DNA of 64,000 bases from CAYSPG01 sp964432885. Lineage in GTDB: Bacteria > Bacteroidota > Bacteroidia > AKYH767-A > OLB10. The notes under the pieces were generated by a model. The model worked only from the letters and a program-made list of their open reading frames with translations, made no database searches and was not told the DNA's origin. Of the stretch, positions 32,902 to 42,569 are shown piece after piece (position 1 is the stretch's first letter; each line of letters begins with the position of its first letter). The translations under genes were made by a program, and so were the position numbers. The stretch is taken from contig CAYSPG010000018.1 in the NCBI GenBank assembly GCA_964432885.1, forward strand, positions 8,564 through 72,563, read 5' to 3'.

Positions 32902-35724
32902 ATGCAAACAGAGTACGAAAACATAGAAGTATTTGGCGCCCGCGAACACAATTTAAAAAACATTGATGTAGTTATTCCGCGCGAAAAATTAGTGGTAATA
33001 ACCGGCCTTAGCGGAAGTGGTAAATCATCGCTTGCTTTTGATACTATTTACTCCGAAGGCCAAAGGCGGTATATGGAAAGTTTTTCGGCTTATGCCCGCC
33101 AGTTTTTAGGAAACATGGAGCGGCCTGATGTGGACAAGATTAACGGACTTTCGCCAGTTATAAGTATTGAACAAAAAACCACTAACCAAAATCCGCGAAG
33201 CACAGTTGGCACCGTAACCGAAATTTATGATTTCATGCGCCTGCTTTATGCGCGTGCAGGCCAGGCATACTCCTACACTACAGGTGAAAAAATGGTACGC
33301 CTTAGTGATACCCAAATCATAAACATAATTTTAAAAGAATATAAAAATGCCCAGGTAATGTTTTTGGCGCCTGTGGTAAAAGCACGCAAAGGTCATTACC
33401 GCGAACTGTTTGAACAAATACGTTTGTCGGGATTTATTCGTGTGCGTATTGATGGTGTAATTACCGAAATAAAAAAAGGCCTACAAGCCGACCGCTACAA
33501 AACACATGACATAGAAATAGTGGTTGACAAAGTAGAAATTTTGGCCAGGTCAAAAACACGTATTGCCGATTCGGTACGCACTGCCATGAAATTTGGTAAA
33601 GACACCATGATGGTGTACGATGAACAAAAAAAGCGCGCAAAGCATTTTAGCAGGCATTTAATGTGTCCCACATCAGGCATATCCTATGATGAACCTGCAC
33701 CCAATACATTTTCATTTAATTCACCTTATGGTGCCTGTCGCAAATGCAATGGACTTGGCGCCATTCCCAAAATTGATTTAAACACAGTAATTCCTGATTT
33801 TAAAAAAACAATTAAGCAAGGCGGACTTGCGCCCGTTGGTGAATACCGCGACAATTGGATTTTTGCACAGATAACGGCCATTGGAAAAAAATTTGGTTTT
33901 AATTTAAATACAAAAATTCAAGACGTACCCGAAGAAGCACTTAATATAATTTTATATGGTACCGATGAAATAATACAACCTGAATTTACGGATGGGCATA
34001 CACATCCAGTAACTTTTGATGGGATAATAAATTTTTTAATTGCTCAAATGGAAGAGAATCCCAGCACAGGGGTAAAAAAATGGGCGCAGAGTTTTATGCA
34101 ATCATCAGTTTGCCCTGAGTGTAACGGAGCTCGGCTTAGAAAAGAATCGTTGTGGTTTAAAATCAACAATAAAAATATTGCCGAGCTGTCTGCAATGGAT
34201 TTGGCATTGCTTAGGCATTGGTTTGATGAATTGCCTAAACACCTCACCGATAAGCAAACCATAATTGCAACCGAAGTGGTTAAAGAAATAAGCAAACGAA
34301 TAAAATTTTTATTGGACGTGGGGCTTGAATATATAACGCTGAATCGAAGTACCAGGAGTTTATCGGGTGGTGAGTCGCAGCGCATAAGGCTTGCAACACA
34401 AATTGGATCGCAGCTTGTGGGCGTACTTTACATACTTGATGAGCCTAGTATAGGATTGCATCAACGTGATAATGTTCGATTAATAAATGCGCTTAAAGAT
34501 TTGCGCGACTTGGGCAACACCGTAATTGTTGTTGAGCACGATCGCGAAACCATCGAAGCTGCCGACTATATTATTGACCTTGGTCCTGGTGCAGGTGTTC
34601 ATGGAGGCGAGATTGTAGCACAAGGAACTGCCGGACAAATAAAATTCTCAAAATCATTAACCACAAAATATTTAAGTGGTGAAATAAAAATAAACAACTC
34701 GCTGCTGCGCAAAGGCAATGGAAAAAAATTAACACTTACAGGAGCCAGCGGAAACAATTTAAAGAATGTAAGTGTTACCTTTCCGCTTGGCAAATTAATT
34801 TGTGTAACAGGCGTTTCAGGCAGCGGAAAATCAACATTGATAAATGAAACACTGTACCCCATACTTAACAAACATTTTTTTAATGCCGTAACCAAACCGC
34901 TTGCCTTCGAAAAAATTAAAGGACTTGAACATATTGATAAAGTAATTGAAATTGACCAATCGCCAATTGGACGCACACCGCGCAGTAACCCTGCCACATA
35001 CACTGGTGTATTTAGCGACATACGAAATTTGTTTGCCCAATTGCCCGAAGCTAAAATCAGGGGATATGCGCCAGGAACTTTTTCGTTTAATGTAAAGGGA
35101 GGTCGCTGCGAAACCTGCCAGGGAGCCGGTATGAGGGTTATTGAAATGAACTTTTTGCCCGATGTACACGTGCATTGCGAAACATGTAATGGCAAGCGGT
35201 ATAACCGCGAAGTGCTTGAAGTTAGATACCGTGGCAAATCAATTAATGATGTGCTGGACTTAAGCATTGAAGATGCTGTTAAGTTTTTTGACAATATACC
35301 TGCCATACTTCAAAAAATAAAAACGTTAAATGATGTAGGGTTAAATTATATAACACTTGGACAACCCAGCACTACCCTTTCGGGTGGCGAAGCTCAACGC
35401 GTAAAATTAGCTACCGAACTTTCTAAAAAAGATACAGGTAACACGTTTTATATTTTGGATGAACCAACCACAGGCCTGCACTTTGAAGATGTGCGTATTC
35501 TTCTTGATGTGTTGCAAAAATTGGTTGACAAAGGAAACACCGTGGTGGTGATAGAGCACAATATGGACATCATAAAATCAGCCGACCACATCATAGACCT
35601 TGGCCCTGAGGGTGGCACACGCGGTGGAACAGTTGTAGCCGAAGGCAGACCCGATGAAATTATTAAAAATGCCGAAAGCATTACCGGAAAATACCTGAAA
35701 AAAGAGATGGAGATTTTTGCGTAA
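32902..35724 (+). CDS. uvrA: Excinuclease ABC subunit A
   Basis: Damage-recognition ATPase of nucleotide excision repair, 940 residues from ATG 32902. Two ABC modules are present with Walker A GLSGSGKSS and GVSGSGKST, signatures LSGGESQRIRLA and LSGGEAQRVKLA, and zinc-finger cysteine pairs (CRKC, CETC...CETC). Upstream starts would add residues before the conserved IEVFGAREHNLKN. It is convergent with the yifB gene, six bases away. Confidence 0.95.
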   Translation: MQTEYENIEVFGAREHNLKNIDVVIPREKLVVITGLSGSGKSSLAFDTIYSEGQRRYMESFSAYARQFLGNMERPDVDKINGLSPVISIEQKTTNQNPRSTVGTVTEIYDFMRLLYARAGQAYSYTTGEKMVRLSDTQIINIILKEYKNAQVMFLAPVVKARKGHYRELFEQIRLSGFIRVRIDGVITEIKKGLQADRYKTHDIEIVVDKVEILARSKTRIADSVRTAMKFGKDTMMVYDEQKKRAKHFSRHLMCPTSGISYDEPAPNTFSFNSPYGACRKCNGLGAIPKIDLNTVIPDFKKTIKQGGLAPVGEYRDNWIFAQITAIGKKFGFNLNTKIQDVPEEALNIILYGTDEIIQPEFTDGHTHPVTFDGIINFLIAQMEENPSTGVKKWAQSFMQSSVCPECNGARLRKESLWFKINNKNIAELSAMDLALLRHWFDELPKHLTDKQTIIATEVVKEISKRIKFLLDVGLEYITLNRSTRSLSGGESQRIRLATQIGSQLVGVLYILDEPSIGLHQRDNVRLINALKDLRDLGNTVIVVEHDRETIEAADYIIDLGPGAGVHGGEIVAQGTAGQIKFSKSLTTKYLSGEIKINNSLLRKGNGKKLTLTGASGNNLKNVSVTFPLGKLICVTGVSGSGKSTLINETLYPILNKHFFNAVTKPLAFEKIKGLEHIDKVIEIDQSPIGRTPRSNPATYTGVFSDIRNLFAQLPEAKIRGYAPGTFSFNVKGGRCETCQGAGMRVIEMNFLPDVHVHCETCNGKRYNREVLEVRYRGKSINDVLDLSIEDAVKFFDNIPAILQKIKTLNDVGLNYITLGQPSTTLSGGEAQRVKLATELSKKDTGNTFYILDEPTTGLHFEDVRILLDVLQKLVDKGNTVVVIEHNMDIIKSADHIIDLGPEGGTRGGTVVAEGRPDEIIKNAESITGKYLKKEMEIFA

Positions 35725-35730
35725 AACAGA

Positions 35731-37269
35731 TTAACCAGCCCAGCCTTCTCTGTCTAAACTTCTAAATTGAATTGCCTCGGCCAAATGTTCAGTTTTTATT
35801 TCATTGCTTGCGGCAAGATCGGCAATAGTACGCGATACTTTAAGTATTCTGTCGTAAGCCCGTGCCGATAGCCCAAGGCGCTCCATTGCCGTTTTTAAAA
35901 GTTGTATACCCTCTTCTGATATTTTACATATTTCGCGCAACATCTTGGATGACATTTGTGCATTGCAGTAAATACCGTTGTCGGTTCCGTACCTTGTACT
36001 TTGTATTTCACGGGCTTTAACCACGCGTTCTCGAATGTCATTACTCTTCTCAGAAATACGTTCTTTCGAAAGTTCGCTAAACGAAACCGGTGTAACCTCT
36101 ACATGCAGGTCAATCCTGTCAAGAAGCGGCCCTGATATTTTGTTTAGATACTTTTGAACTATACCTGGTGCGCACACACATTCTTTTTCAGGATGATTGT
36201 AAAAACCACATGGACAAGGATTCATGCTTGCCACCAACATAAAACTTGCAGGATACTCAACCGAAAATTTAGCGCGCGAAACAATAATTCGCCTTTCTTC
36301 CAATGGTTGCCTCATTACTTCAAGTACGGTACGTTTAAACTCAGGCAATTCATCTAAAAATAAAACACCATTATGCGCAAGCGAAATTTCGCCCGGTTGG
36401 GGTACTCCGCCTCCGCCAACCAATGCAACATCGCTTATGGTATGATGTGGCGAGCGAAACGGCCTTACAGAAATTAAAGAAGCCTGCTTGCTCATACGCC
36501 CCGCAACTGAATGTATTTTGGTTGTTTCAAGCGCTTCGTGTAAACTTAGCGGAGGCAGTATGGTTGGTAATCTTTTTGCCAGCATTGTTTTTCCGGCTCC
36601 CGGAGGGCCAATTAATATTACATTATGTCCGCCTGCGGCTGCAATTTCAAGCGATCGTTTGATGTTTTCCTGTCCTTTAACATCCGAAAAATCAAATTCA
36701 CTTTGCGTTTGAGCAGCATAAAATTCTTCGCGTGTGTTTACCACCACAGGCTCAAGGGTACGTGTGCCGCTAAAAAATTCAATCACCTCATTGATGTTTT
36801 CAACCCCATACACATCAAGCTCGCTAACAATTGCCGCTTCGCGCGAATTTTGTTTCGGTAATATAAAACCTTTAAATCCTTCTTTGCGTGCCTCAATAGC
36901 AATAGGTAAAGCACCTTTAATGGGCTGTAAACTTCCGTCTAACGAAAGTTCGCCCATGATGATATACTTATCAATATCGGGGGCAATAATCTGTTCGCTT
37001 GCGGCAAGTATACCAAGTGCAATGGTAAGGTCATACGCAGAACCCTCCTTGCGTATGTCGGCAGGTGCCATATTTACAGTTATTTTTAATCCGGGCATTT
37101 TAAAACCCGTGTTTTTTAGTGCAGATTCAATGCGTTGCTGACTTTCTTTTACAGCATTGTCGGGTAATCCAACATGAAAAAATTTTGTACCCTGACCAAC
37201 ATTTACCTCAACCGTTATTGTGGTGGCATTAATTCCGTGTACAGCACTGCCAAAGGTTTTAACTAACAT
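35731..37269 (-). CDS. YifB/ComM-family Mg-chelatase-like AAA ATPase
   Basis: 512 residues. An N-terminal Lon-like S5 domain (about 1-170), a central AAA domain with GPPGAGKTML, and a cysteine cluster (CPCGFYNHPEKECVCAPG) precede a C-terminal helical domain (RAYDRILKVSRTIADL). ComM of this family is a helicase that helps branch migration during natural transformation. It lies upstream of no related gene here. Confidence 0.92.
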   Translation of the reverse strand: MLVKTFGSAVHGINATTITVEVNVGQGTKFFHVGLPDNAVKESQQRIESALKNTGFKMPGLKITVNMAPADIRKEGSAYDLTIALGILAASEQIIAPDIDKYIIMGELSLDGSLQPIKGALPIAIEARKEGFKGFILPKQNSREAAIVSELDVYGVENINEVIEFFSGTRTLEPVVVNTREEFYAAQTQSEFDFSDVKGQENIKRSLEIAAAGGHNVILIGPPGAGKTMLAKRLPTILPPLSLHEALETTKIHSVAGRMSKQASLISVRPFRSPHHTISDVALVGGGGVPQPGEISLAHNGVLFLDELPEFKRTVLEVMRQPLEERRIIVSRAKFSVEYPASFMLVASMNPCPCGFYNHPEKECVCAPGIVQKYLNKISGPLLDRIDLHVEVTPVSFSELSKERISEKSNDIRERVVKAREIQSTRYGTDNGIYCNAQMSSKMLREICKISEEGIQLLKTAMERLGLSARAYDRILKVSRTIADLAASNEIKTEHLAEAIQFRSLDREGWAG

Positions 37270-37315
37270 AGGGTTACAAATTCAGTTTGTACAAAAAAGG
37301 TTATGCAATAAAAAA

Positions 37316-39136
37316 CTAATTACCGGAATTTTGAACCGGCTTATCTATATCATTAAGTTGCTGTTTTAATTTTTTTATTTCTTCTTTAGCACGGTTTATT
37401 TTTTCTTCAAACTCTTTTTTCAGCGATTCGGCATTTTTTGATTTAGCAAAAAAGCCAAGGTTGTTTTCTAAAGTATTTACCTCGCTGTTAAGTTGATTCA
37501 TTCTGTATTTTAAGTCGTTTTTTTCATTGCCTGGCCTTGGGGTAAATTGTTTTGAGCCAGAGGCGCGATGCCCTCCAGATGGATTTATTTTTTTGAAATG
37601 TTTATCAATGGCTTCTCTAAAGCGTTTTTGCAGTTCATCTTTTTTTGCAAATGGTACAGGACCCGCTTCACTCCACCTACGCTGAAAGTTTTTAATTTGT
37701 TCAACAGCCTCTTCCGCATTTTCGGATGGAATAAATTTTTCAGCTTCGTCAACAAGTTGAGTTTTTATCTCCAGGTTTTTCTTTTGCTCTGCTTCGATGC
37801 TTGCATAATGTTCAGCCTTGCGTTTAAAAAATCCATCGCAGGCCGTACGAAATCTGTCCCATAAATCATTTTTCTTTTCACCCGAATATCCAATATCTTT
37901 CCATTGTTGTTGCAATCGTTTTAATTCATCGGTTGCTTTGCGCCAATCTTCGCTTTCGCGCAATGCTTCGGCTTGTATGCATAACTCAGTTTTTTGCTGC
38001 TGTTTGCCGGCATATTTTTTTTTTAGATGGTGAAAAAATTCATTTTTCCGGTTAAAAAACTCTTCGCATAATTTTCTAAACGATGCCCACAATTCATCAT
38101 TTGATTTTTTATCGGCATAGCCTGTTTTTTTCCATGCATTTTGAATTTCAGCAAGCGCCTTTGTTTTTTCCAGCCAATCAGCGGCTTTCAATATTTCCTC
38201 TCTCAATAACTGTTCAACCTTTGCTATCAAATCTTTTTTTGCTTCAAGACTTACGGCTTGTTTTGATTTTAAAGATTCAAAAAATTCACGTCTGCGTTCG
38301 TACACTTTGTCTGAAGCCGCTTTAAAGCGCTCCCACATTTCGTTTTTCTTTTCGCGGCTTACAGGTCCAGTTTCACGCCATAAATCCTGCAACTGCTTAA
38401 GTGCAATAAGCGATTTATTAAGTGATGGTTCAAGCAAAAGTTCTTCTGCTTTTTCGCACAAAATAAGTTTTGCCTCTAAGTTTTTTTTGTAATCAAGCTC
38501 TTGTAATTCGCGATTTCGTTTTATAAGCTCATAAAATTTATCGGTAAAAAGCTTATAGGTTTGCCATAAATCATTCACATTAGCGGCTGGTACAGCCCCC
38601 GTATTTCGCCATGTAGCCTGAAGGTCATGAAATTTTTCAAAAGCATGCTGCATGTTCTCCTCGTTCTGAATCAGGTTTTTCATCTCTGACAAAATACCTT
38701 GCTTGGTTTTTAAGTTCTGCAACCGTTCTTTTTCAAGCAACTCAAAATGTGCTGCTTTGCGCTTGTTAAATTTTCGAACAGATGCAAAAAACTTTTCGTC
38801 TAAATCACTTCCTTCCTGTTTAAAGTCTTCTTTCATTCCGCCTTCTTCAATAAATTTTGAAAGAGCGATTTCGCGCTCAGCGGAAATTAAATTCTCATAC
38901 GCATCCTTTATTACAAGTACTTTATGTTTTACGGCACCTATTTCTTCATTTTCAAAGTCAATTAGTATTTGCAATAGCTCTTGTTTCGAAAGCTGTGAAT
39001 AGTTTTCATTTACCTCTTCGGTTTCATGAATCAATGTTTCGTCTGCGACAGGCTGATTAATTAATTCGCTTTCTGTCTGGGCTTCTTTTACCGGGTTAGT
39101 TTGGTTCTCGCTTAACCCACTTTCTAAATCAAACAT
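37316..39136 (-). CDS. DUF349-repeat coiled-coil protein
   Basis: 606 residues, strongly charged and helical, with no signal peptide. Repeats of about 70 residues carry W...G.V......LW..F....D.FY and similar cores (for example LWRETGPVSREKKNEMWERF and WKDIGYSGEKKNDLWDRF), typical of DUF349. The N-terminal 60 residues are acidic and the C-terminus is a coiled coil. Function is not established for the family. Confidence 0.85.
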   Translation of the reverse strand: MFDLESGLSENQTNPVKEAQTESELINQPVADETLIHETEEVNENYSQLSKQELLQILIDFENEEIGAVKHKVLVIKDAYENLISAEREIALSKFIEEGGMKEDFKQEGSDLDEKFFASVRKFNKRKAAHFELLEKERLQNLKTKQGILSEMKNLIQNEENMQHAFEKFHDLQATWRNTGAVPAANVNDLWQTYKLFTDKFYELIKRNRELQELDYKKNLEAKLILCEKAEELLLEPSLNKSLIALKQLQDLWRETGPVSREKKNEMWERFKAASDKVYERRREFFESLKSKQAVSLEAKKDLIAKVEQLLREEILKAADWLEKTKALAEIQNAWKKTGYADKKSNDELWASFRKLCEEFFNRKNEFFHHLKKKYAGKQQQKTELCIQAEALRESEDWRKATDELKRLQQQWKDIGYSGEKKNDLWDRFRTACDGFFKRKAEHYASIEAEQKKNLEIKTQLVDEAEKFIPSENAEEAVEQIKNFQRRWSEAGPVPFAKKDELQKRFREAIDKHFKKINPSGGHRASGSKQFTPRPGNEKNDLKYRMNQLNSEVNTLENNLGFFAKSKNAESLKKEFEEKINRAKEEIKKLKQQLNDIDKPVQNSGN

Positions 39137-39284
39137 TTTAAAAATCTTTAAACAATTATATTAAACAACTAAGCCTTCCGCAGAAGGCTTGTAAATTTAG
39201 TACAAATATAATATTCTCCTCTAAGTAATAAAATAAATTAGCGAATAAACTTAATCGTAAATTTGGCCGGCTTTTAATTGAATA

Positions 39285-39359
39285 CGGGGTGTAGCGCAGT
39301 CCGGTTAGCGCGCCACGTTCGGGACGTGGAGGCCGGAGGTTCGAATCCTCTCACCCCGA
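39285..39359 (+). tRNA. tRNA-Pro (CGG)
   Basis: Cloverleaf read by eye. The acceptor CGGGGTG pairs with CACCCCG, the anticodon stem CCACG pairs with CGTGG, the loop TTCGGGA gives anticodon CGG, and the T-arm contains GGTTCGAATCC. A discriminator A follows. CCA is not cleanly encoded (ACCCA follows). Confidence 0.93.
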
Positions 39360-39363
39360 CCCA

Positions 39364-39513
39364 ATGTATTATGTATATATTTTACAAAGTTTAAGGGACG
39401 GCAGATATTATATTGGCAGTTGTGCTGATGTAAGCAAACGATTTTCTTTTCATAATGCTGGTTTGCACTGGTCAACACGAAACTATCTTTCTTCAATCAA
39501 TTCAAAATTGTAG
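39364..39513 (+). pseudogene. Truncated GIY-YIG endonuclease domain next to tRNA-Pro
   Basis: A 49-codon frame starts MYYVYILQSLRDGRYYIGS, then ADVSKRFSFHNAG and STRNY, and stops. This is the first half of the GIY-YIG (URI) domain found in many short Bacteroidota ORFs of about 80-100 residues. The usual second half with the catalytic Glu is missing, and the frame runs into the end of the membrane gene on the other strand. It begins five bases after the tRNA, so it may be the remnant of a tRNA-targeted element. Likely inactive. Confidence 0.65.
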
Positions 39514-40595
39514 TAATTACTGTACAGTAACAATGTGCTAACTATTAGTAATCCTATGGTTATTACAAGTACCATTTTATAAAGCACCAAAAAGAAAACC
39601 ACCAACACAATATACGTTGGATAAATAATGGCTTTGTCTTTATTAAACGGCAAACGATAAAGCGATGTAATAAAAGCAAGCAGCATGGCAATGCAAAACA
39701 AAATGAGCACAGGTAATTGCTCAATAGTTATTTTATCGCCAATAACATTTACAAGTAATAAAATTTCGGGAAGAAGAATGATACTCATGAGTAAAGCGTA
39801 ACGCCACCATTTACCAAAAACTGTTTGTGGTGTATTGCGCATGTAAAGCAACTGTGTTTCTTCAAACTTGCGTAGTTCAAATAACAGGGTTGTATGTGCA
39901 AGCATTGAAAAAAGTAATCCAAGCATTACAACCCGAATATCATAGGCGCCTGCATCGCAAAACGCAAATGAAATACTCAGACAAATAATGCTGAATATTT
40001 TTGTTACGCCAAATACTACTTTTAAATCATTGAGCATTTGCATTAACATGATTGCAATGTATGGTTTAGGCAAACGAAGACTCAGGTAATTTAAAAATTC
40101 GGATAACCCGCCATCATCCCGTTTTGAAATTTGCTGGTGAATAACATAAGAAGCCATCAACTGCAATACAATTCCTGCGGTTAAAATTTCAAACGCAACC
40201 GGAAACTCCCTTTTATTTACTGCATAAACAACTGCACTCAAAGCATACAACAACACCGGCAGCAATAACCAAAACAAAGTGAATGTAATAGCCAAAAACT
40301 TTTTTGCAGGCTTAACAGCATTTATTTCAAAAATAAACTGGTAATGTGGTTTTTCGGTTTGCTGTAAAATAAACTGAATACACTTGAGCATATAAAGCAA
40401 CCAGAAAAAATAAACCACCATGCGCAAAATGGTATCGCCCAAAAATGCTTCCAATAATTTTTGGTGGTAGCTCAATAAATTTTGCGGAGGAATAACGCCA
40501 AACATCAGCAAGAAAAAAACCAAAAACAATCCTGCATGGCGCTGGTAAAATGTGCTGACTAATGATTTAAATAAGATGGATGTTACATGGCGCAT
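39483..40595 (-). CDS. Polytopic membrane protein, probable ABC exporter permease
   Basis: 370 residues with about ten hydrophobic helices (LFLVFFLLMFGVIPP, ITFTLFWLLLPVLLYAL, VLILFCIAMLLAFI, YIVLVVFFLVLYKMVL). There is no clear family motif. A likely partner is the lone ABC ATPase at 42570-43205 on the same strand, from which it is separated by a plus-strand kinase gene and a repeat element. The partnership is an inference. Confidence 0.65.
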   Translation of the reverse strand: MRHVTSILFKSLVSTFYQRHAGLFLVFFLLMFGVIPPQNLLSYHQKLLEAFLGDTILRMVVYFFWLLYMLKCIQFILQQTEKPHYQFIFEINAVKPAKKFLAITFTLFWLLLPVLLYALSAVVYAVNKREFPVAFEILTAGIVLQLMASYVIHQQISKRDDGGLSEFLNYLSLRLPKPYIAIMLMQMLNDLKVVFGVTKIFSIICLSISFAFCDAGAYDIRVVMLGLLFSMLAHTTLLFELRKFEETQLLYMRNTPQTVFGKWWRYALLMSIILLPEILLLVNVIGDKITIEQLPVLILFCIAMLLAFITSLYRLPFNKDKAIIYPTYIVLVVFFLVLYKMVLVITIGLLIVSTLLLYSNYYNFELIEER

Positions 40596-40671
40596 ATTGC
40601 CTTTTGTTGGATGTCAAATTTAGATGAAAACAAATCACAATTGCCTGGATAAGTCTTCAAAAATAAAAGTT

Positions 40672-40816
40672 AAGATTTCTCACTACGTTCGGAATGACAA
40701 TCAAATTATTGTTTTGTAGTAAGAGTGGGCTTGTTTTTGGCAACGCCAAAAAAAAGCCCACTCTTACCACCCTTCTCTTTCACGATAATGTCATTCCGAA
40801 CGTAGTGAGAAATCTT
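40672..40816. repeat. Nested hairpin element (perfect 28-bp outer and 23-bp inner inverted repeats)
   Basis: The outer arms 40672-40699 and 40789-40816 are exact reverse complements (containing CTCACTACGTTCGGAATGAC). Inside, 40719-40741 and 40745-40767 (GTAAGAGTGGGCTTG...) pair with one mismatch around a 3-base loop. No coding capacity is seen. The 348-base gap around it between the permease and TPR gene holds otherwise only a candidate promoter. It resembles a non-autonomous repeat of MITE or REP type. Confidence 0.8.
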
Positions 40817-40895
40817 TTGCATTTACTCAGCCAATTGTAAAACCGCACAAAAGTTTTTAGACATGAGTTGTTTATTTATCAATTGCAAACAAGTA

Positions 40896-40923
40896 TTGCA
40901 AAGTTGTTTTAAAAATATCTTTG
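40896..40923 (+). promoter_or_regulatory. Candidate promoter for the TPR kinase-like gene
   Basis: TTG at 40896-40898, a 17-base spacer and TATCTTTG at 40916-40923 approach the TTG-N19-TAnnTTTG pattern, 21 bases before the start codon. Confidence 0.45.
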
Positions 40924-40943
40924 AAATGTCTTTTTCTGATTAA

Positions 40944-42524
40944 ATGAAAAAAATTATTGCCTTCATTTTTACTGCTCAGTTTTTTTGTGCAATTGGTTTC
41001 GCGCAAAAGCAGGGGCAGGAACGTGTTGACTCGATCCTCTCCGTTGTAAACTCTTGGAGCAGTTTAAACAATTTGCATGATACGTTGCTGGCAGCATCAT
41101 ATATTGAGCTTGCTTACGAACTTCATAAAATTGACCCCGATAAGGGAATACTATTTGGGCAAAAAGCTTTGGAACTATCTACAAAAATTAACTGGAAAAA
41201 AGGTGTTGCTTCTGCTTATAACAGAATTGGTTTGTGTTACTGGGCTAAATCTGATTTGCCGGTTGCACTGGAATACCAGTTTAAATCACTTAAGTTAAAT
41301 GAGGAGATAGATTTTAAAATTGGTATTGCAACAGTACTTGGCAACATTGGTTTGGTGTATAATGACCAGCGCGATTTCACAAAGGCATTGGATTATCATT
41401 TCAGGGCGTTGAAGATAAACGAAGAATTAAAAAATGTAAGCGGTGAAGCCCGTAACCTTGGCAATATTGGCATTGTGTATGACGCTACGGGCGAATACGA
41501 AAAAGCGCTTCAATATTACTCAAAGGCATTGATGTTGTACTTGCAGCTAAATGATAAGGTTGGTATAGCGCGCAATCTTGGTAACATGGCATTTGTATAT
41601 CAGGAAATGGGGCTTTATGCACAGGCACTTGAATATAATGCGAGGGCTCTGCAAATGAATAGTGAATTGGGCAACACCATTCAAATTGGAATTAACTTAG
41701 GAAACATGGGAGAAGAATATTATCATATAGCAGCCGATACCACCAAAAGTAGAACTAACATTTTGCCCGACAGCCTTAGAAACAAAAGGTCGGCATTGAT
41801 TAAAGCGGAAGAATATTTAACGAAATCAATTACCATATTTACCGAAGTTAATGACCAGAATTTTTTGCAGGAGCTGTATCAATATCTTTCAGATGTTCAG
41901 TTGCTGAAAGGTAATTACAGTGCAGGATTAACGTACTATAAAAAATCAATAGCATATCGCGATTCTGTTTACAATGAAGATAACAAACGAAAAATAGCGC
42001 AACTTGAAAAAACGCGGGAAGAAGATTTAAAGCAAAAGGAAATTGAATTATTAAAAAGCCAGAATGAAATACAGCGGCTTACTGCTCAACGCAGAATGGC
42101 TATAACGTATGGTTTGGGTTGTGCATTTATCGGGTTAAGCTTTTTAACGTTTGCCTTTTTTAATCAGAATAAGAAGAAGGAAAAAATAAACCGAGAATTA
42201 CAACAGGCTTATACTGATTTAAAGTTAACACAAGCTGAATTGGTGAAGCAGGAAAAGCTTGCATCACTTGGCAAACTTACTTCTAACATTGCGCACGAGA
42301 TTCAAAACCCGCTCAACTTTGTAAATAATTTTTCGGAAGTAACAATGGGTCTTGCTGACGAGTTAGTGACTTCACAATCGGAACAAGAGAAAAAGGAAAT
42401 ATTAAACGACCTTAAAGAAATGCTCGGCAAAATAAATAGCCACGGCAAGCGTGCCGATGGTATTGTAAAAAAAATGCAAAAACACCTGCGCGATGGAACA
42501 GGGCATGAGTTGTTCGATAATTAA
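40944..42524 (+). CDS. TPR sensor protein with HisKA-like domain but no ATPase domain
   Basis: 526 residues. A signal peptide (ending GFAQ) is followed by a periplasmic array of TPR repeats (about 90-310, such as GIATVLGNIGLVYNDQRDFTKALDYHFRALKI), a TM helix (about 385-405), a coiled coil, and a HisKA-like segment LGKLTSNIAHEIQNPLNFVNNFSEV with the phospho-acceptor His near 450. The protein ends at RDGTGHELFDN, about where the HATPase domain of related Bacteroidota TPR kinases begins. No continuation was found in the next frames. It may be a phosphotransfer partner of another kinase or a truncated gene. Confidence 0.85.
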   Translation: MKKIIAFIFTAQFFCAIGFAQKQGQERVDSILSVVNSWSSLNNLHDTLLAASYIELAYELHKIDPDKGILFGQKALELSTKINWKKGVASAYNRIGLCYWAKSDLPVALEYQFKSLKLNEEIDFKIGIATVLGNIGLVYNDQRDFTKALDYHFRALKINEELKNVSGEARNLGNIGIVYDATGEYEKALQYYSKALMLYLQLNDKVGIARNLGNMAFVYQEMGLYAQALEYNARALQMNSELGNTIQIGINLGNMGEEYYHIAADTTKSRTNILPDSLRNKRSALIKAEEYLTKSITIFTEVNDQNFLQELYQYLSDVQLLKGNYSAGLTYYKKSIAYRDSVYNEDNKRKIAQLEKTREEDLKQKEIELLKSQNEIQRLTAQRRMAITYGLGCAFIGLSFLTFAFFNQNKKKEKINRELQQAYTDLKLTQAELVKQEKLASLGKLTSNIAHEIQNPLNFVNNFSEVTMGLADELVTSQSEQEKKEILNDLKEMLGKINSHGKRADGIVKKMQKHLRDGTGHELFDN

Positions 42525-42569
42525 TTTGTTACACCAAATCTGCTGCAAAATTTGTTTTTTAAAAGGATT

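Noticed and set aside
39305..39496. Minus-strand 63-codon frame across tRNA-Pro
   Set aside because: It reads through the tRNA on the wrong strand, and GERIRTSGLHVPNVAR is the familiar spurious translation of a tRNA antisense.
42525..42569. Frameshifted HATPase domain after the TPR gene
   Set aside because: No ATP-binding motif was found in the bases after the stop, and the region soon meets the ABC ATPase on the other strand.
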